DNA of 64,000 bases from Couchioplanes caeruleus (GTDB taxonomy: Bacteria > Actinomycetota > Actinomycetes > Mycobacteriales > Micromonosporaceae), in the NCBI RefSeq assembly GCF_023499255.1, contig NZ_CP092183.1, forward strand, positions 379,501 to 443,500, given 5' to 3'. Made by a program: the position numbers and the translations under genes. Of this stretch, positions 16,019 through 23,609 are shown piece by piece (position 1 is the first letter of the stretch; every line of letters begins with the position of its first letter). Below the pieces are notes generated by a model. The model had not been told where the DNA came from and searched no databases. It saw nothing but the letters and a program-made list of their open reading frames with translations.

Positions 16019-17485
16019 TTACGCCGCGGCAGCCGTCCGGTAGAACAGAGTCGCCCGGGCGGCCACCGTGCTGGCGGCCGCGCGGCTGGTCAGGACCGCC
16101 GTGAGCAGGCTGGCGCCCGGGAAGAACCGATTGAGCCCGCGCAACACCGTCCAGGCGCCGGCGTGGACGGCCACCATCCGGCCGAGGCGCCAGAGCGCAT
16201 CCGTGACGCCGCCGCCACCCTCGTACGAATGCTCCCGCGCAGCGGTCAGCGCAGCCTCGGCATCCTCCCGGGTGGGATGCACCCGGGTGAGAAGCAGCAG
16301 GTCGGCGGCCCGCGCCGGGTCGGCCGGATCAACGCCGTAAGCGGCGGCGACATGCAGGGAAAGCTCGGCATGCGCGAGCGCGGCGGCCCCCAGCAGCGTG
16401 AGCGGAGCGTACGACCCGGCGACCGCGCCGAAGACGCTGCCCACGGTGCCGAACCGCACGAACTGCTGCGCGGCCAGCCGGGCGAGCCCGTCCGGCGTCG
16501 CACCGGGGTACGCGTCCCGCATCCGGTCCGCCCACTCCTGCGCCTGCGGGCCGAGCGTCTGCACGGCGGCCAGCGCGAGGAGCTCGGGGGAATGGCCGGG
16601 GTCCGCGATCAAGCGCGCCCAGGCCTCGGTGTGAGTGGCGGACTCGACGGGGTGGCTCTGCGCCGGAGCGCTGGGAGTCGGCGCCGACGACTCGACGGAG
16701 GCGTTGGCCGTGCTTGCTGATGTAGGCGCGTCCGAGGCCGGCGGCGTGGCGGTTGCCAGCTCCCGGCTGGCGGCGGTTGCCAGCTCCCGGCTGGCGGCGG
16801 TGGGCTGCTCTGCGGGGGTGGTCTGCTCGTCGGGGACCGTTGTCATGTCGGGTTCGACGAGCGCGGGGGCCACCTCGGCGGCCGCTGCTTTGAGGGTGTG
16901 CTTGAGCGGGGCCGCCTTCTTGGCGGGGGTCGCCTTCTTCGCGGGTGCCGCGGCGTTGCCCGCGGGGGTCGCCTTCTTGGCCGGCGTCGCTCCGGCCGGC
17001 GTGACCTTCGCGGGTGTGGCCTTGGCGGAGGTGGGGCCGGTGGCTTCCGGGGCCGCTTTCTTGGCCGGACCCGCCTTCTTCGCCGCGGTCGTCTTCTTGG
17101 CCGGCGTGGGGTTCGTCACCGCCTTGGCCGGGGCCGCTTTCTTGGCCGGACCCTCCGCGCCGCTGTTTGCGCCGCTGTTCGCGGCGCTGGGCGTGCGCTT
17201 GGCGGGCGGTTGGTTCGCCGGGTTGCGCCTCGAAGCGGGCTGCTGCCTGCGCGGCGGCGCGGCCGGGGTCGAGCCGTTGACCTGGGCGGACTCGTCTGCG
17301 GTCGGGTGGTCTGCGGCCGTACTCTTCCCTCGATCAACCGTGGGACCCGGCGGCCGGAACGTGATCGGCGGCGGCGTGGCCGGCGGTTTCCGGGCCGGCG
17401 GCGCGGAGGATTCCTGCTGGTCAGACGTGCTGAACGGCGCCCGGGGCGACCGCGGTCGACGCGGCGGCGGCTGGTTCTCCTCCAT
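16019..17485 (-). CDS. EcsC-like protein with Lys/Ala/Pro-rich disordered region
   Basis: 488 aa. The first 290 residues are disordered and rich in Pro, Ala, Thr and Lys. They include a cluster of PAKKA-type repeats (about 110-200; KKATPAKKAAP) like histone H1 tails or actinobacterial HU C-tails. The C-terminal ~190 residues resemble EcsC-family proteins: a hydrophobic glycine-rich segment (FGTVGSVFGAVAGSYAPL) and AAYGVDPADPARAADLLLL. The function is unknown; EcsC domains are membrane-associated. The ATG opens MEENQPPP. Base composition is repeat-biased in the linker. Confidence 0.65.
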   Translation of the reverse strand: MEENQPPPRRPRSPRAPFSTSDQQESSAPPARKPPATPPPITFRPPGPTVDRGKSTAADHPTADESAQVNGSTPAAPPRRQQPASRRNPANQPPAKRTPSAANSGANSGAEGPAKKAAPAKAVTNPTPAKKTTAAKKAGPAKKAAPEATGPTSAKATPAKVTPAGATPAKKATPAGNAAAPAKKATPAKKAAPLKHTLKAAAAEVAPALVEPDMTTVPDEQTTPAEQPTAASRELATAASRELATATPPASDAPTSASTANASVESSAPTPSAPAQSHPVESATHTEAWARLIADPGHSPELLALAAVQTLGPQAQEWADRMRDAYPGATPDGLARLAAQQFVRFGTVGSVFGAVAGSYAPLTLLGAAALAHAELSLHVAAAYGVDPADPARAADLLLLTRVHPTREDAEAALTAAREHSYEGGGGVTDALWRLGRMVAVHAGAWTVLRGLNRFFPGASLLTAVLTSRAAASTVAARATLFYRTAAAA

Positions 17486-17670
17486 GCCGTCGGAGCCTAG
17501 CCTGACCAAGCCGGTTTCACCTGTTGGAAAGCGGTGTGGCCGATTTTCGCCCGCACTCCGCGGCCCGCCCGGGCCGCTCCGACCGAGGCAACGCGCGGAG
17601 GGGCGAACCTCTTTGCCGGGCCGTCGGAGGGTCCGGTATCCTCAACCGTCGGTGGCCTGCAAGCCACCGA

Positions 17671-17761
17671 GGAGACTTCGCCTAGTCTGGTCTATGGCGC
17701 CGCACTGCTAATGCGGTTGGGGGCTTATACCCCCTCCCGGGTTCGAATCCCGGAGTCTCCG
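17671..17761 (+). tRNA. tRNA-Ser (GCT)
   Basis: 91 nt, class II. The acceptor GGAGACT pairs with AGTCTCC, the anticodon stem-loop reads CTGCTAA (anticodon GCT), a long variable arm follows (TTGGGGGCTTATACCCCCT), and the T-arm is CCGGG-TTCGAAT-CCCGG. Discriminator G73. No CCA is encoded. Confidence 0.95.
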
Positions 17762-17797
17762 CGTGTGAAGCCGGTGTGTATGCTGGCGAAGCACCGA

Positions 17798-17870
17798 GCG
17801 CCCGTAGCTCAATGGATAGAGCATCTGACTACGGATCAGAAGGTTAGGGGTTCGAGTCCCTTCGGGCGCA
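17798..17870 (+). tRNA. tRNA-Arg (ACG)
   Basis: 73 nt, class I. The acceptor GCGCCCG pairs with CGGGCGC and the anticodon stem CTGA-CTACGGA-TCAG carries anticodon ACG (A34 edited to inosine). The T-arm contains GTTCGAG. Discriminator A73. It lies 36 bp after tRNA-Ser and is probably co-transcribed. Confidence 0.95.
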
Positions 17871-17876
17871 CTTCCA

Positions 17877-17922
17877 GAGAAGGCCTCCACCAGCCGAAAC
17901 GGCATGGTCGGAGGCCTTTCTC
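17877..17922 (+). terminator. Terminator of the tRNA-Ser/tRNA-Arg unit
   Basis: GAGAAGGCCTCC (17877-17888) pairs with GGAGGCCTTTCTC (17910-17922) with one bulged T, just after tRNA-Arg. Confidence 0.75.
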
Positions 17923-18022
17923 GCTTTCACAGGCCGCATTCACCGGTCGTGACGTCGGCTTGGCGAGTCACCGAGCCGGCTCGCCACCGGCCGAAACCAT
18001 TGGCGAACGGAGGGTGCCGGCC

Positions 18023-18325
18023 ATGGCTGCCTCGATCGGAATTTGGGCCCAAGGCGATCTGGCCGGTGAGCGGGTTCTGTACCGATGGGAGGCCGGCCAG
18101 GACAGTGGCTTCGTGTCGTTCGAGGTGGCGACGCGCAGGTTTCGTCCGGCCGACGTCGGTGGGCGGCCGATCGGAGATCTGGTGCTCGACGTGGTCAGCG
18201 GGGACGTCACCGGGGCGGCCGATGGGGTCGGTAGTCGGTTGCTCAGCCAGGTAGCTGCGGCGATCCTGCGCGGGTACGCCCGTGTCGGTGGGCCGCCGGC
18301 CACGGCACATGCCTACTACCACTGA
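18023..18325 (+). CDS. Hypothetical protein, 100 aa
   Basis: 100 aa with GGAGG nine bases before the ATG. It starts with a strand-rich segment (GDLAGERVLYRWEAGQDSGF), continues through a DVGGRPIGDLVLDVVSGD stretch, and ends with a predicted helix (LLSQVAAAILRGYARVG). No signal peptide or membrane helix is seen. I do not recognise a family. It stands between the tRNA pair and a convergent hydrolase gene. Confidence 0.6.
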   Translation: MAASIGIWAQGDLAGERVLYRWEAGQDSGFVSFEVATRRFRPADVGGRPIGDLVLDVVSGDVTGAADGVGSRLLSQVAAAILRGYARVGGPPATAHAYYH

Positions 18326-18374
18326 CCGAAGCCCGGATCCGGTCGTGAGGCAACCCCGCCGAGAACTGGACGCG

Positions 18375-18911
18375 TTATCCCGGCCATCCGATGGCGTCGA
18401 GGAAATCCCCGGTGGCGGCGACAACATGGCTCAGCACCGCGACCGAGTCGGTGAGCGGGCCCGGTACGTACATGCCGTGGTTCGCGCCTCTCACCTCCAG
18501 CACATGAGGTGACAGCCGCCGGGCCAGGTCACCGTCCCACGTCTCGTCGGCCGTGCCGCCCACCAGCAGGAACGGCGCCGTCGCTCGGCTCAGCGCGTCG
18601 GCCACCCACGGCAGGGTGAGCAGGGGCGTCAGCCATACCGCGGGCAAGGATCTCTGTGCCGTGAGGGTGGCCGCGTTGGTGCCGAGCGATTTGCCGATGA
18701 GCAGCGGGCGGCCGGCGACGGAGTCGATCAGCGGAGCGACGTCAGCGGCGACCCAGCTTTCGATCTCCGGACGGTTGGGCGGCGGGAACTCGTGTGACCA
18801 GGAGTGGCGGTGGACCGTCGCGCCTCGCTGTTCTGCCACGTCTCCGGCATACATGAGGAGCGGGGCGTACGGTCCGAACCGACCGCCGGGGATCACGACC
18901 GCGTCAGCCAT
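18375..18911 (-). CDS. Small alpha/beta-hydrolase
   Basis: 178 aa. An early strand-turn VVIPGGRFGPYAP, the nucleophile elbow GKSLGTNAA (Ser about residue 79), an acidic residue after a strand (LLVGGTADETWDGD) and a late histidine (RGANHGMYVPG) make a complete Ser-Asp-His triad in a minimal alpha/beta-hydrolase fold. The substrate is unknown. Start is the ATG opening MADAVVIPGG; a GTG three codons earlier is possible. It is divergent from a gene remnant 15 bp away. Confidence 0.75.
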   Translation of the reverse strand: MADAVVIPGGRFGPYAPLLMYAGDVAEQRGATVHRHSWSHEFPPPNRPEIESWVAADVAPLIDSVAGRPLLIGKSLGTNAATLTAQRSLPAVWLTPLLTLPWVADALSRATAPFLLVGGTADETWDGDLARRLSPHVLEVRGANHGMYVPGPLTDSVAVLSHVVAATGDFLDAIGWPG

Positions 18912-18925
18912 GCGGACGACCCTAC

Positions 18926-19138
18926 TCACGCACGGCCAGGTTCCGATCCTTCGTGGACGGGCTGGAGGACGACCGGCTGGAGCACGGCCGGGTCGCCGGG
19001 GAGCGGCAGTTCGTGGTGGTGGAGGCGGGCGGAGTGGTGGCCTGGCCGAGCGGGCGGGGAGACGGGTCGTATCCCGCCTGGATCGGGTACGACGATGCCG
19101 GGTCGGTGGCGTGTTTCGTGGCGGACATGCGGCTGTGA
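18926..19138 (+). pseudogene. Truncated DUF4241-like gene remnant
   Basis: An open frame of about 70 codons reads FVDGLEDDRLEHG, VVVEAGGVVAWPSGRGDG and YPAWIGYDDAGSVACFVADM before its stop. This resembles only the C-terminal part of DUF4241 proteins, which are usually two or more times longer. The frame runs back without a good start or ribosome site into the neighbouring promoter region, so I interpret it as a 5'-truncated remnant. A short intact gene starting at GTG 18953 (61 aa) cannot be excluded. Confidence 0.45.
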
Positions 19139-19318
19139 CGAATTCGTGCGAGTGAATTCCGACCCGCTGAGCGGGCCAACCGAAATGTCCCCTGGGCGAG
19201 TCGGCGAGACGACAGATACCGCCATTGACCTGCGGCGAGAAGAACCTGAAGATCATCGCGACATCGATCGATCCGGTCCCGGGGGTACTGCGGGACAGGG
19301 GTTCTGAAGCGGGGAAGT

Positions 19319-20674
19319 TTGTTGATCAAAAGATATGGCTGGATCAGTGCGGCGCTCTCCCTGATCTGTGTTCTGGGCGTGACACCCACCGTGGCGCGGG
19401 CGGACGAAGCCCCCGCACCGACGTTGACCGGGACCTTGCGTACGCCGGAGGGAAAGCCGATCCCGGATGCGGTCATCACCGTTTCCGTCGAGCCCACCGC
19501 CGACCAGATGCTCGCGTTGCCGGCCGGCTCGGAGGTCCACCCGACCGACGTGGGCTGGGGTTACAGCTGGGACGACGGGTCGTTCAGCACCTGGATCGCC
19601 GATCCCACGACCCTCGTCGGCGCCCGTGACGCGGACGGCCTGATCAGCCTCGTGCTCACCGCGCCCACCGACGAGGGCCAGGTGTTCTACCGCAGCCGGG
19701 TCACGCTCGGCGATGACGGCGTGCTGCGGCCGTTCGCCGACGACGTCGCCGCCGACTCGGATGCGGCGGACCGGCAGGCCGGCCTCTCCGCCATGGCCGT
19801 GGCGCCGAACGGCCGCCCGGCCTTCGACCTGGTCGCCACCCAGGTGACGCCCACCGAGAGCCGCGGCACCACGACGGTCGCCGAGGGGCGGGACTGCCCG
19901 GCAACCATGATCTGTGCGACCGGGTCGGTTCTGAACGAGTCGGAATCCGCCCGTACGGACCGGCCCGCGTACGACGCGGCGGTGGCAGCCGGTAACGCGC
20001 AGAAGTCGGCCTCGGGCAAGACCTTCGACCCGGACGTCTGGTGCGGAGGCAACCACTGGTACCTGAAGAAGAGCGGCGACGTCTCGAATCGCAACGTCAC
20101 CATGGCGGACCAGTCCACCGGCAAGCACAGCACCGGCACCTTCGAGTACAAGACGACGAAGAACACGAGCCTGGAGATCGGCGTGACGAACCGGGCCGGA
20201 GCGCTCGTCACGACCCTGGGCATGACCAAGGGGACGAACGTCAACGCCACCATCAAGGGCACCATCGGCAAGAACGTCAACGCCGAGTGGTGGGTGAGCT
20301 ACGGCCTCAACATGTACGACGTCATGTGCCAGAGCAACACGACCTACAAGAAGTGGTGGTCCGGCTATACCCAGTACCGCGCGAAGGGCTTCACGGGTAG
20401 CTCGAACCGGCGCACCTGGACTCCGTTCTCGTGCAACAGCGGTTACCGGAACACCATCGGTCCGGACATGGAGATCAGTGTCGCCAAGGAGAAGACGACG
20501 ACACGCAGCGGAGCATTCGGCGTCGGCAACGCGACCAGCGGCAACCTGAAGGCGACCCAGACGTGGAGCAGCTCGGTCGGGATCGGCTACAAGTCCGACG
20601 GCACCGGGTTCGACATCTGCGGCTACAAGGGACGCTGGTACACCGGGGTCACGAAGACCCGGGAGGTGGCGTGA
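19319..20674 (+). CDS. Secreted protein of unknown function
   Basis: 451 aa from a TTG start with GGGGAAG upstream; a second TTG follows immediately. A signal peptide (KRYGWISAALSLICVLGV, cleavage near ARA) precedes a domain that looks carboxypeptidase-regulatory or Ig-like (LTGTLRTPEGKPIPDAVITV). The C-terminal half is rich in Thr, Lys, Trp and Tyr with scattered cysteines (VWCGGNHWYL, PFSCNSGYR, FDICGYKGRWYTG), suggesting a disulfide-bonded extracellular fold. It overlaps the next gene by 4 bp, so the two products probably act together. Confidence 0.75.
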   Translation: MLIKRYGWISAALSLICVLGVTPTVARADEAPAPTLTGTLRTPEGKPIPDAVITVSVEPTADQMLALPAGSEVHPTDVGWGYSWDDGSFSTWIADPTTLVGARDADGLISLVLTAPTDEGQVFYRSRVTLGDDGVLRPFADDVAADSDAADRQAGLSAMAVAPNGRPAFDLVATQVTPTESRGTTTVAEGRDCPATMICATGSVLNESESARTDRPAYDAAVAAGNAQKSASGKTFDPDVWCGGNHWYLKKSGDVSNRNVTMADQSTGKHSTGTFEYKTTKNTSLEIGVTNRAGALVTTLGMTKGTNVNATIKGTIGKNVNAEWWVSYGLNMYDVMCQSNTTYKKWWSGYTQYRAKGFTGSSNRRTWTPFSCNSGYRNTIGPDMEISVAKEKTTTRSGAFGVGNATSGNLKATQTWSSSVGIGYKSDGTGFDICGYKGRWYTGVTKTREVA

Positions 20675-21288
20675 CCGGCGCGGTCGCTGGTGCGCCTCCT
20701 GTCTCGGGCGTGAGGCGTACCCGCCGCCTGCTGATCGTGGCCGCGGCTGTGGTGGTCGCCGCGGTGGTCGCCGGTCTGTGGGTGGTCGGGAGACTGCCGG
20801 GTGTGCCGCTGCGGGACGGACCGCTCGAGGGCACGAACTACGAGGAACTGTGGCAGAAGACCAAACCCACCGACACCGGAATGCTGTGGGGTTCGCTGGT
20901 GCTGCACAACTCCACCAAGAGCGACATTGTTCTGGTCGACGTGGCGCTGGCCGACCCGGACGGAATCGTCCCCTCCGCGGGACCGTACATCTGGGGTGAG
21001 GACCGCGTCGCAATGATCGGCTCGGCCGCGGTCAGCGGGTACAAGTTTCCGTTGCCGGCGGAGTGGAAGATTCCGCCGAAGCATGCGGTTGCGGGCTACC
21101 GCATCCGGCCGCAGGCGGAAAGCGACAGCGTTGAAGTGCTGTATGAGCTTCCCGTGCCGCGCAGAACCAGCACGATCCGCGGCATAGCCGTTCGGTATCG
21201 CACCGCTGGCATCACCTACCGTCGGACCTTCGACGTGATCCTGACCATTTGCGCGCCGACGGAGCCTGAGCGTTGCGACAACCATTGA
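20671..21288 (+). CDS. Membrane-anchored protein, partner of preceding gene
   Basis: 205 aa from GTG, overlapping the previous stop (GTGA), with GGGAGG four bases upstream. An N-terminal basic region (RRTRRLL) and one transmembrane helix (IVAAAVVVAAVVAGLWVVG) anchor an external domain. That domain has a beta-rich pattern (GSLVLHNSTKSDIVLVDVAL, KHAVAGYRI) and two C-terminal cysteines. No family is recognised. Tight coupling to the secreted protein suggests a surface pair. Confidence 0.75.
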   Translation: MTGAVAGAPPVSGVRRTRRLLIVAAAVVVAAVVAGLWVVGRLPGVPLRDGPLEGTNYEELWQKTKPTDTGMLWGSLVLHNSTKSDIVLVDVALADPDGIVPSAGPYIWGEDRVAMIGSAAVSGYKFPLPAEWKIPPKHAVAGYRIRPQAESDSVEVLYELPVPRRTSTIRGIAVRYRTAGITYRRTFDVILTICAPTEPERCDNH

Positions 21289-21306
21289 CGCCGCGGATTG
21301 CGGGCG

Positions 21307-21387
21307 TGCGGTAGGAGGGATTCGAACCCTCTCAGCGATGCACCTGCTTTACAGGCAGGCCCGACTCTCCCGCGTCGGCGCTACCGC
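21307..21387 (-). tRNA. Atypical tRNA-Tyr-like gene (GTA)
   Basis: 81 nt. The acceptor GCGGTAG pairs with CTACCGC, the anticodon stem CCTGC-CTGTAAA-GCAGG gives GTA, the variable region is 11 nt, and the T-arm is GAGGG-TTCGAAT-CCCTC. Discriminator A73. Unusual points: position 8 is C, not the near-universal U8; the D-stem is 5 bp (CCGAC/GTCGG); and the variable arm is short and weak for tRNA-Tyr. It could be a divergent tRNA-Tyr or a specialised tRNA. Confidence 0.7.
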
Positions 21388-21399
21388 TTGCGGATTGCG

Positions 21400-21472
21400 T
21401 ACCCGGGGAGGGATTCGAACCCCAATCCTTCCGACCCTGAATCGGACGCCTCTGCCGTTGGGCTACCCGGGC
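21400..21472 (-). tRNA. Class I tRNA-like gene with Leu anticodon CAG
   Basis: 73 nt. The acceptor GCCCGGG pairs with CCCGGGT (G1 opposite U72). The D-arm is GCCCAACGGCAGAGGC and the anticodon stem-loop TCCGA-TTCAGGG-TCGGA has anticodon CAG followed by G37. The variable loop is only 5 nt. The T-stem is weak (one wobble, one mismatch). Discriminator A73. True tRNA-Leu is class II with a long variable arm, so this body does not match its anticodon. Confidence 0.65.
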
Positions 21473-21512
21473 TCGTGCTTGCCGCCGGCGGTTTCGGCGG
21501 CGGTTTGGTGCG

Positions 21513-21585
21513 TACCCTCGGCGGGATTCGAACCCGCACCGGCGACGTCCTCAACGTCGTGCCTCTGCCGTTGGGCCACGAGGGT
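21513..21585 (-). tRNA. Class I tRNA-like gene with Leu anticodon GAG
   Basis: 73 nt with perfect pairing throughout: acceptor ACCCTCG/CGAGGGT, D-arm GCCCAACGGCAGAGGC (identical to the CAG gene beside it), anticodon stem-loop CGACG-TTGAGGA-CGTCG (anticodon GAG, G37), T-arm GCGGG-TTCGAAT-CCCGC, 5-nt variable loop, A73. It is a well-formed class I tRNA whose anticodon reads the Leu codon CUC. The D-arm resembles that of tRNA-Trp more than tRNA-Leu. Confidence 0.75.
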
Positions 21586-21623
21586 GGACCGCACCGCGTC
21601 GGGGCGGTGCGGGGCGTCGGCGG

Positions 21624-21651
21624 GCCGGCGGGGGTAGCGGTCCCGCCGGCC
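21624..21651. repeat. Perfect 10-bp hairpin 5' of the tRNA-like cluster
   Basis: GGCCGGCGGG (21624-21633), an 8-nt loop, and CCCGCCGGCC (21642-21651). It lies 39 bp upstream of the first tRNA-like gene on the minus strand and could be an anti-terminator or processing signal. Confidence 0.5.
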
Positions 21652-21702
21652 CGGCCGTGGCCGGGCGCGTACCGCGCACCGGGCCGGGGAGAAAGTCGAT
21701 AT

Positions 21703-21739
21703 GAGAAAAGCCGCCCGGTCCTCGGATCGAGGGGGCGGC
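21703..21739 (-). terminator. Intrinsic terminator after short ORF, before tRNA-like genes
   Basis: On the minus strand GCCGCCC pairs with GGGCGGC, with an inner CCTCG/CGAGG pairing, followed by TTTTCTC. Rho-independent terminators this clear are uncommon at such GC content. It may end the esterase transcript or act as an attenuator for the tRNA-like genes 118 bp further on. Confidence 0.7.
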
Positions 21740-21760
21740 TCGGATGGGTACGCTGCTGCG

Positions 21761-21829
21761 TTACCCGCTCCGCCGCTCCGGCGAATAGGTGAGGTCGGAC
21801 AGGAGTAGCTGAATGGCCCGCCGCGTCAT
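21761..21829 (-). CDS. Possible 22-aa leader peptide
   Basis: ATG with GGGGA eleven bases upstream. The 22-residue peptide has Leu at 8, 9, 10 and 13 (codons CTA CTC CTG CTC), Tyr at 15 (TAT), and arginines at both ends. It stops 22 bp before the intrinsic terminator stem. The downstream tRNA-like genes carry Leu (CAG, GAG) and Tyr (GTA) anticodons, matching those residues. It could be a chance frame; nothing longer is present. Confidence 0.3.
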   Translation of the reverse strand: MTRRAIQLLLSDLTYSPERRSG

Positions 21830-21948
21830 GTCGGTTCAACTCCCCTCGTCCTTGCCGGTGTTGCGATCATCCTGTAGGACCGGGCCGTAGTGGTAAAGGC
21901 ATTTATGGGCCGGCCGGCGCCGCGGGTGCGGCGCCGGCCGGAATGCGG

Positions 21949-23589
21949 TCAGGCGGGCGTACAGGTCGGTGTCATTGCGGCGCTCGTGCCGGTGGCCTGG
22001 AAGCCGAATTCCGTGGCCTGACCGGCGGTCACCCGGCCGTTGTACGAGACGTTGGCGAACTGCACGGCTCCGCTCGCGCCGGTACGGGTGGTGTTCCAGC
22101 TGCTGGTGACGGTCGCGCCGGCCGGCAGGGTGAGGCCGACTGCCCAGCCGTTGATGTCCGTGGCGCCCGCGGTGACCTTGACGGTGCCGACGAAGCCGCC
22201 GTTCCACGCGTTGACCGAGATGCTCGCGGTGCACCCGGCGGAAGCGGGCGGCGGGTCCGAGGGCGGCGGGTTGCTGGGCGGCGGGTCGGAGGGGCCGGGG
22301 CCGGACGGCGGGGTGCTGGGCGTGCCGGTGCTGAGGGCCGGGGTCTGCCAGTCGCGCCATTCGGCGAGGTTGCCGGCCGCCTTGCTGGAGATGCGCATGG
22401 TCCCCGCCGCGTTGCCCGTCTTCAGCAGGAACTTCTGGATGTTCTGCTGCAGCGGCGTACGCCATTCCGGCCGGTTGGCGCAGTGGTTGCCGTCCTGGAT
22501 GTCGGACCAGTAGGTGATGTTGTCGCCCACGCCGAGGGCCTTGTAGACCTCGGCGCCGCCCAGGGCTGCCACGCTCGCCGACTTCGGGCCGAGGTTCACG
22601 ATGTGCGGGTTGTCCATGATGAACAGGCCGCGCGGCGCGACCATGGCGACCATCTCGTGGGTGTCGACCGGGAGGCGGGCCGGGCTGCTCGTGAAGGAGC
22701 CGAACGCGTCGCCCAGCCAGGGCTGTTCGCCGTACGCGCTGCTGAGGCTCTGTGCGCCCTCGCCGGGGATGCCGCGGAAGATCGGTACGCCACCGCTGCC
22801 CGACTCGATCGGCATGGTCAGTGCGATGCGCTGGTCGAAGGCGCCGATGACGAACGCGCCCTTGCCGAAGCGGGAGCAGCCGGTGACGCCCGTCGCGTCG
22901 GGGCGCAGGATCGTGCCGCCGGACTGCTCGATCACGTCGATGATCCGGCTGACGCCCCAGGCCCACGCCATGAGCAGGCCGGTGCTGCTGGACGAGCCGT
23001 AGATGCTGTAGAACGCGCCCTGCTTGTTGCTGCGGGGCGTGCCCTCCTTGCCGACGGCGTACGGGTCGTAGGTGATGACCGCGGCGCCGGCTGCCTTGAT
23101 CGTGGCGGTGTCGGCGCCGAACCCGCCGAGCACGACGACGGCCGGGAACGGGCCGGAGCCGCCGGGCAGCTCGACCTTGGCGGAGAAGCTCGAGCTCTTG
23201 CCCTGGTGCGACACGTTCACCGTGATGTTCGTGCTGGTGACCGTACCCGTGACCGTCTGCGGCTTTGCGGGCTTCTCGCCGTACACGTATCGCTCGGCCT
23301 GCTTTTTGATCTCCTCCCGCCGGCAGGTCCACTCGGATCTGGTCGCGATGCGGGTCCCGTCGATCTTCTTGAACGGGTCGGGGAGCTTCGCGACGGTGGG
23401 CAGCGCGCCGGTGTCGGGCAGGGCGGGCACCGGGCAGCCGGCGCCCTCGTCCTCGACGCCGGCGGCCGCCGTGACGACGTCCGCGGTGGCGATCCGGGGA
23501 ATGGCCGCCACCGCGGCGCCGACCGTGAGCGCTGCGGTGAGCGCGACCACGGTCGAGCGGATCGCCGAGCGGCCCGGGATTCTGTTCAC
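21949..23589 (-). CDS. Secreted CE15 glucuronoyl esterase-like enzyme with CBM2
   Basis: 546 aa from GTG with GGAAGGAG six bases upstream. Signal peptide (about 1-33), then an alpha/beta-hydrolase domain with the CE15 nucleophile motif TGCSRFGKGA (Ser about 221) and late HCANRPEW (His about 382). A Pro/Ser-rich linker (PPPSDPPP) leads to a C-terminal CBM2 (about 448-546; CTASISVNAWNGGF, FGFQATGT). CE15 enzymes split ester bonds between lignin and glucuronoxylan, and CBM2 targets cellulose or xylan. The insert RSNKQGAFYSIYGSSSS is typical of bacterial CE15. A CebR-type operator lies 21 bp before the start codon. Confidence 0.87.
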   Translation of the reverse strand: MNRIPGRSAIRSTVVALTAALTVGAAVAAIPRIATADVVTAAAGVEDEGAGCPVPALPDTGALPTVAKLPDPFKKIDGTRIATRSEWTCRREEIKKQAERYVYGEKPAKPQTVTGTVTSTNITVNVSHQGKSSSFSAKVELPGGSGPFPAVVVLGGFGADTATIKAAGAAVITYDPYAVGKEGTPRSNKQGAFYSIYGSSSSTGLLMAWAWGVSRIIDVIEQSGGTILRPDATGVTGCSRFGKGAFVIGAFDQRIALTMPIESGSGGVPIFRGIPGEGAQSLSSAYGEQPWLGDAFGSFTSSPARLPVDTHEMVAMVAPRGLFIMDNPHIVNLGPKSASVAALGGAEVYKALGVGDNITYWSDIQDGNHCANRPEWRTPLQQNIQKFLLKTGNAAGTMRISSKAAGNLAEWRDWQTPALSTGTPSTPPSGPGPSDPPPSNPPPSDPPPASAGCTASISVNAWNGGFVGTVKVTAGATDINGWAVGLTLPAGATVTSSWNTTRTGASGAVQFANVSYNGRVTAGQATEFGFQATGTSAAMTPTCTPA

Positions 23590-23609
23590 GGGCTTCTCCT
23601 TCCGGGGCG

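Noticed and set aside
15597..16104. Plus-strand frames in the gap before the EcsC-like gene
   Set aside because: They run through a degenerate repeat, have no ribosome site and give low-complexity protein.
17671..17870. tRNA-Ser/tRNA-Arg pair as an integration site
   Set aside because: No integrase, no duplicated tRNA 3' end and no phage or plasmid genes nearby.
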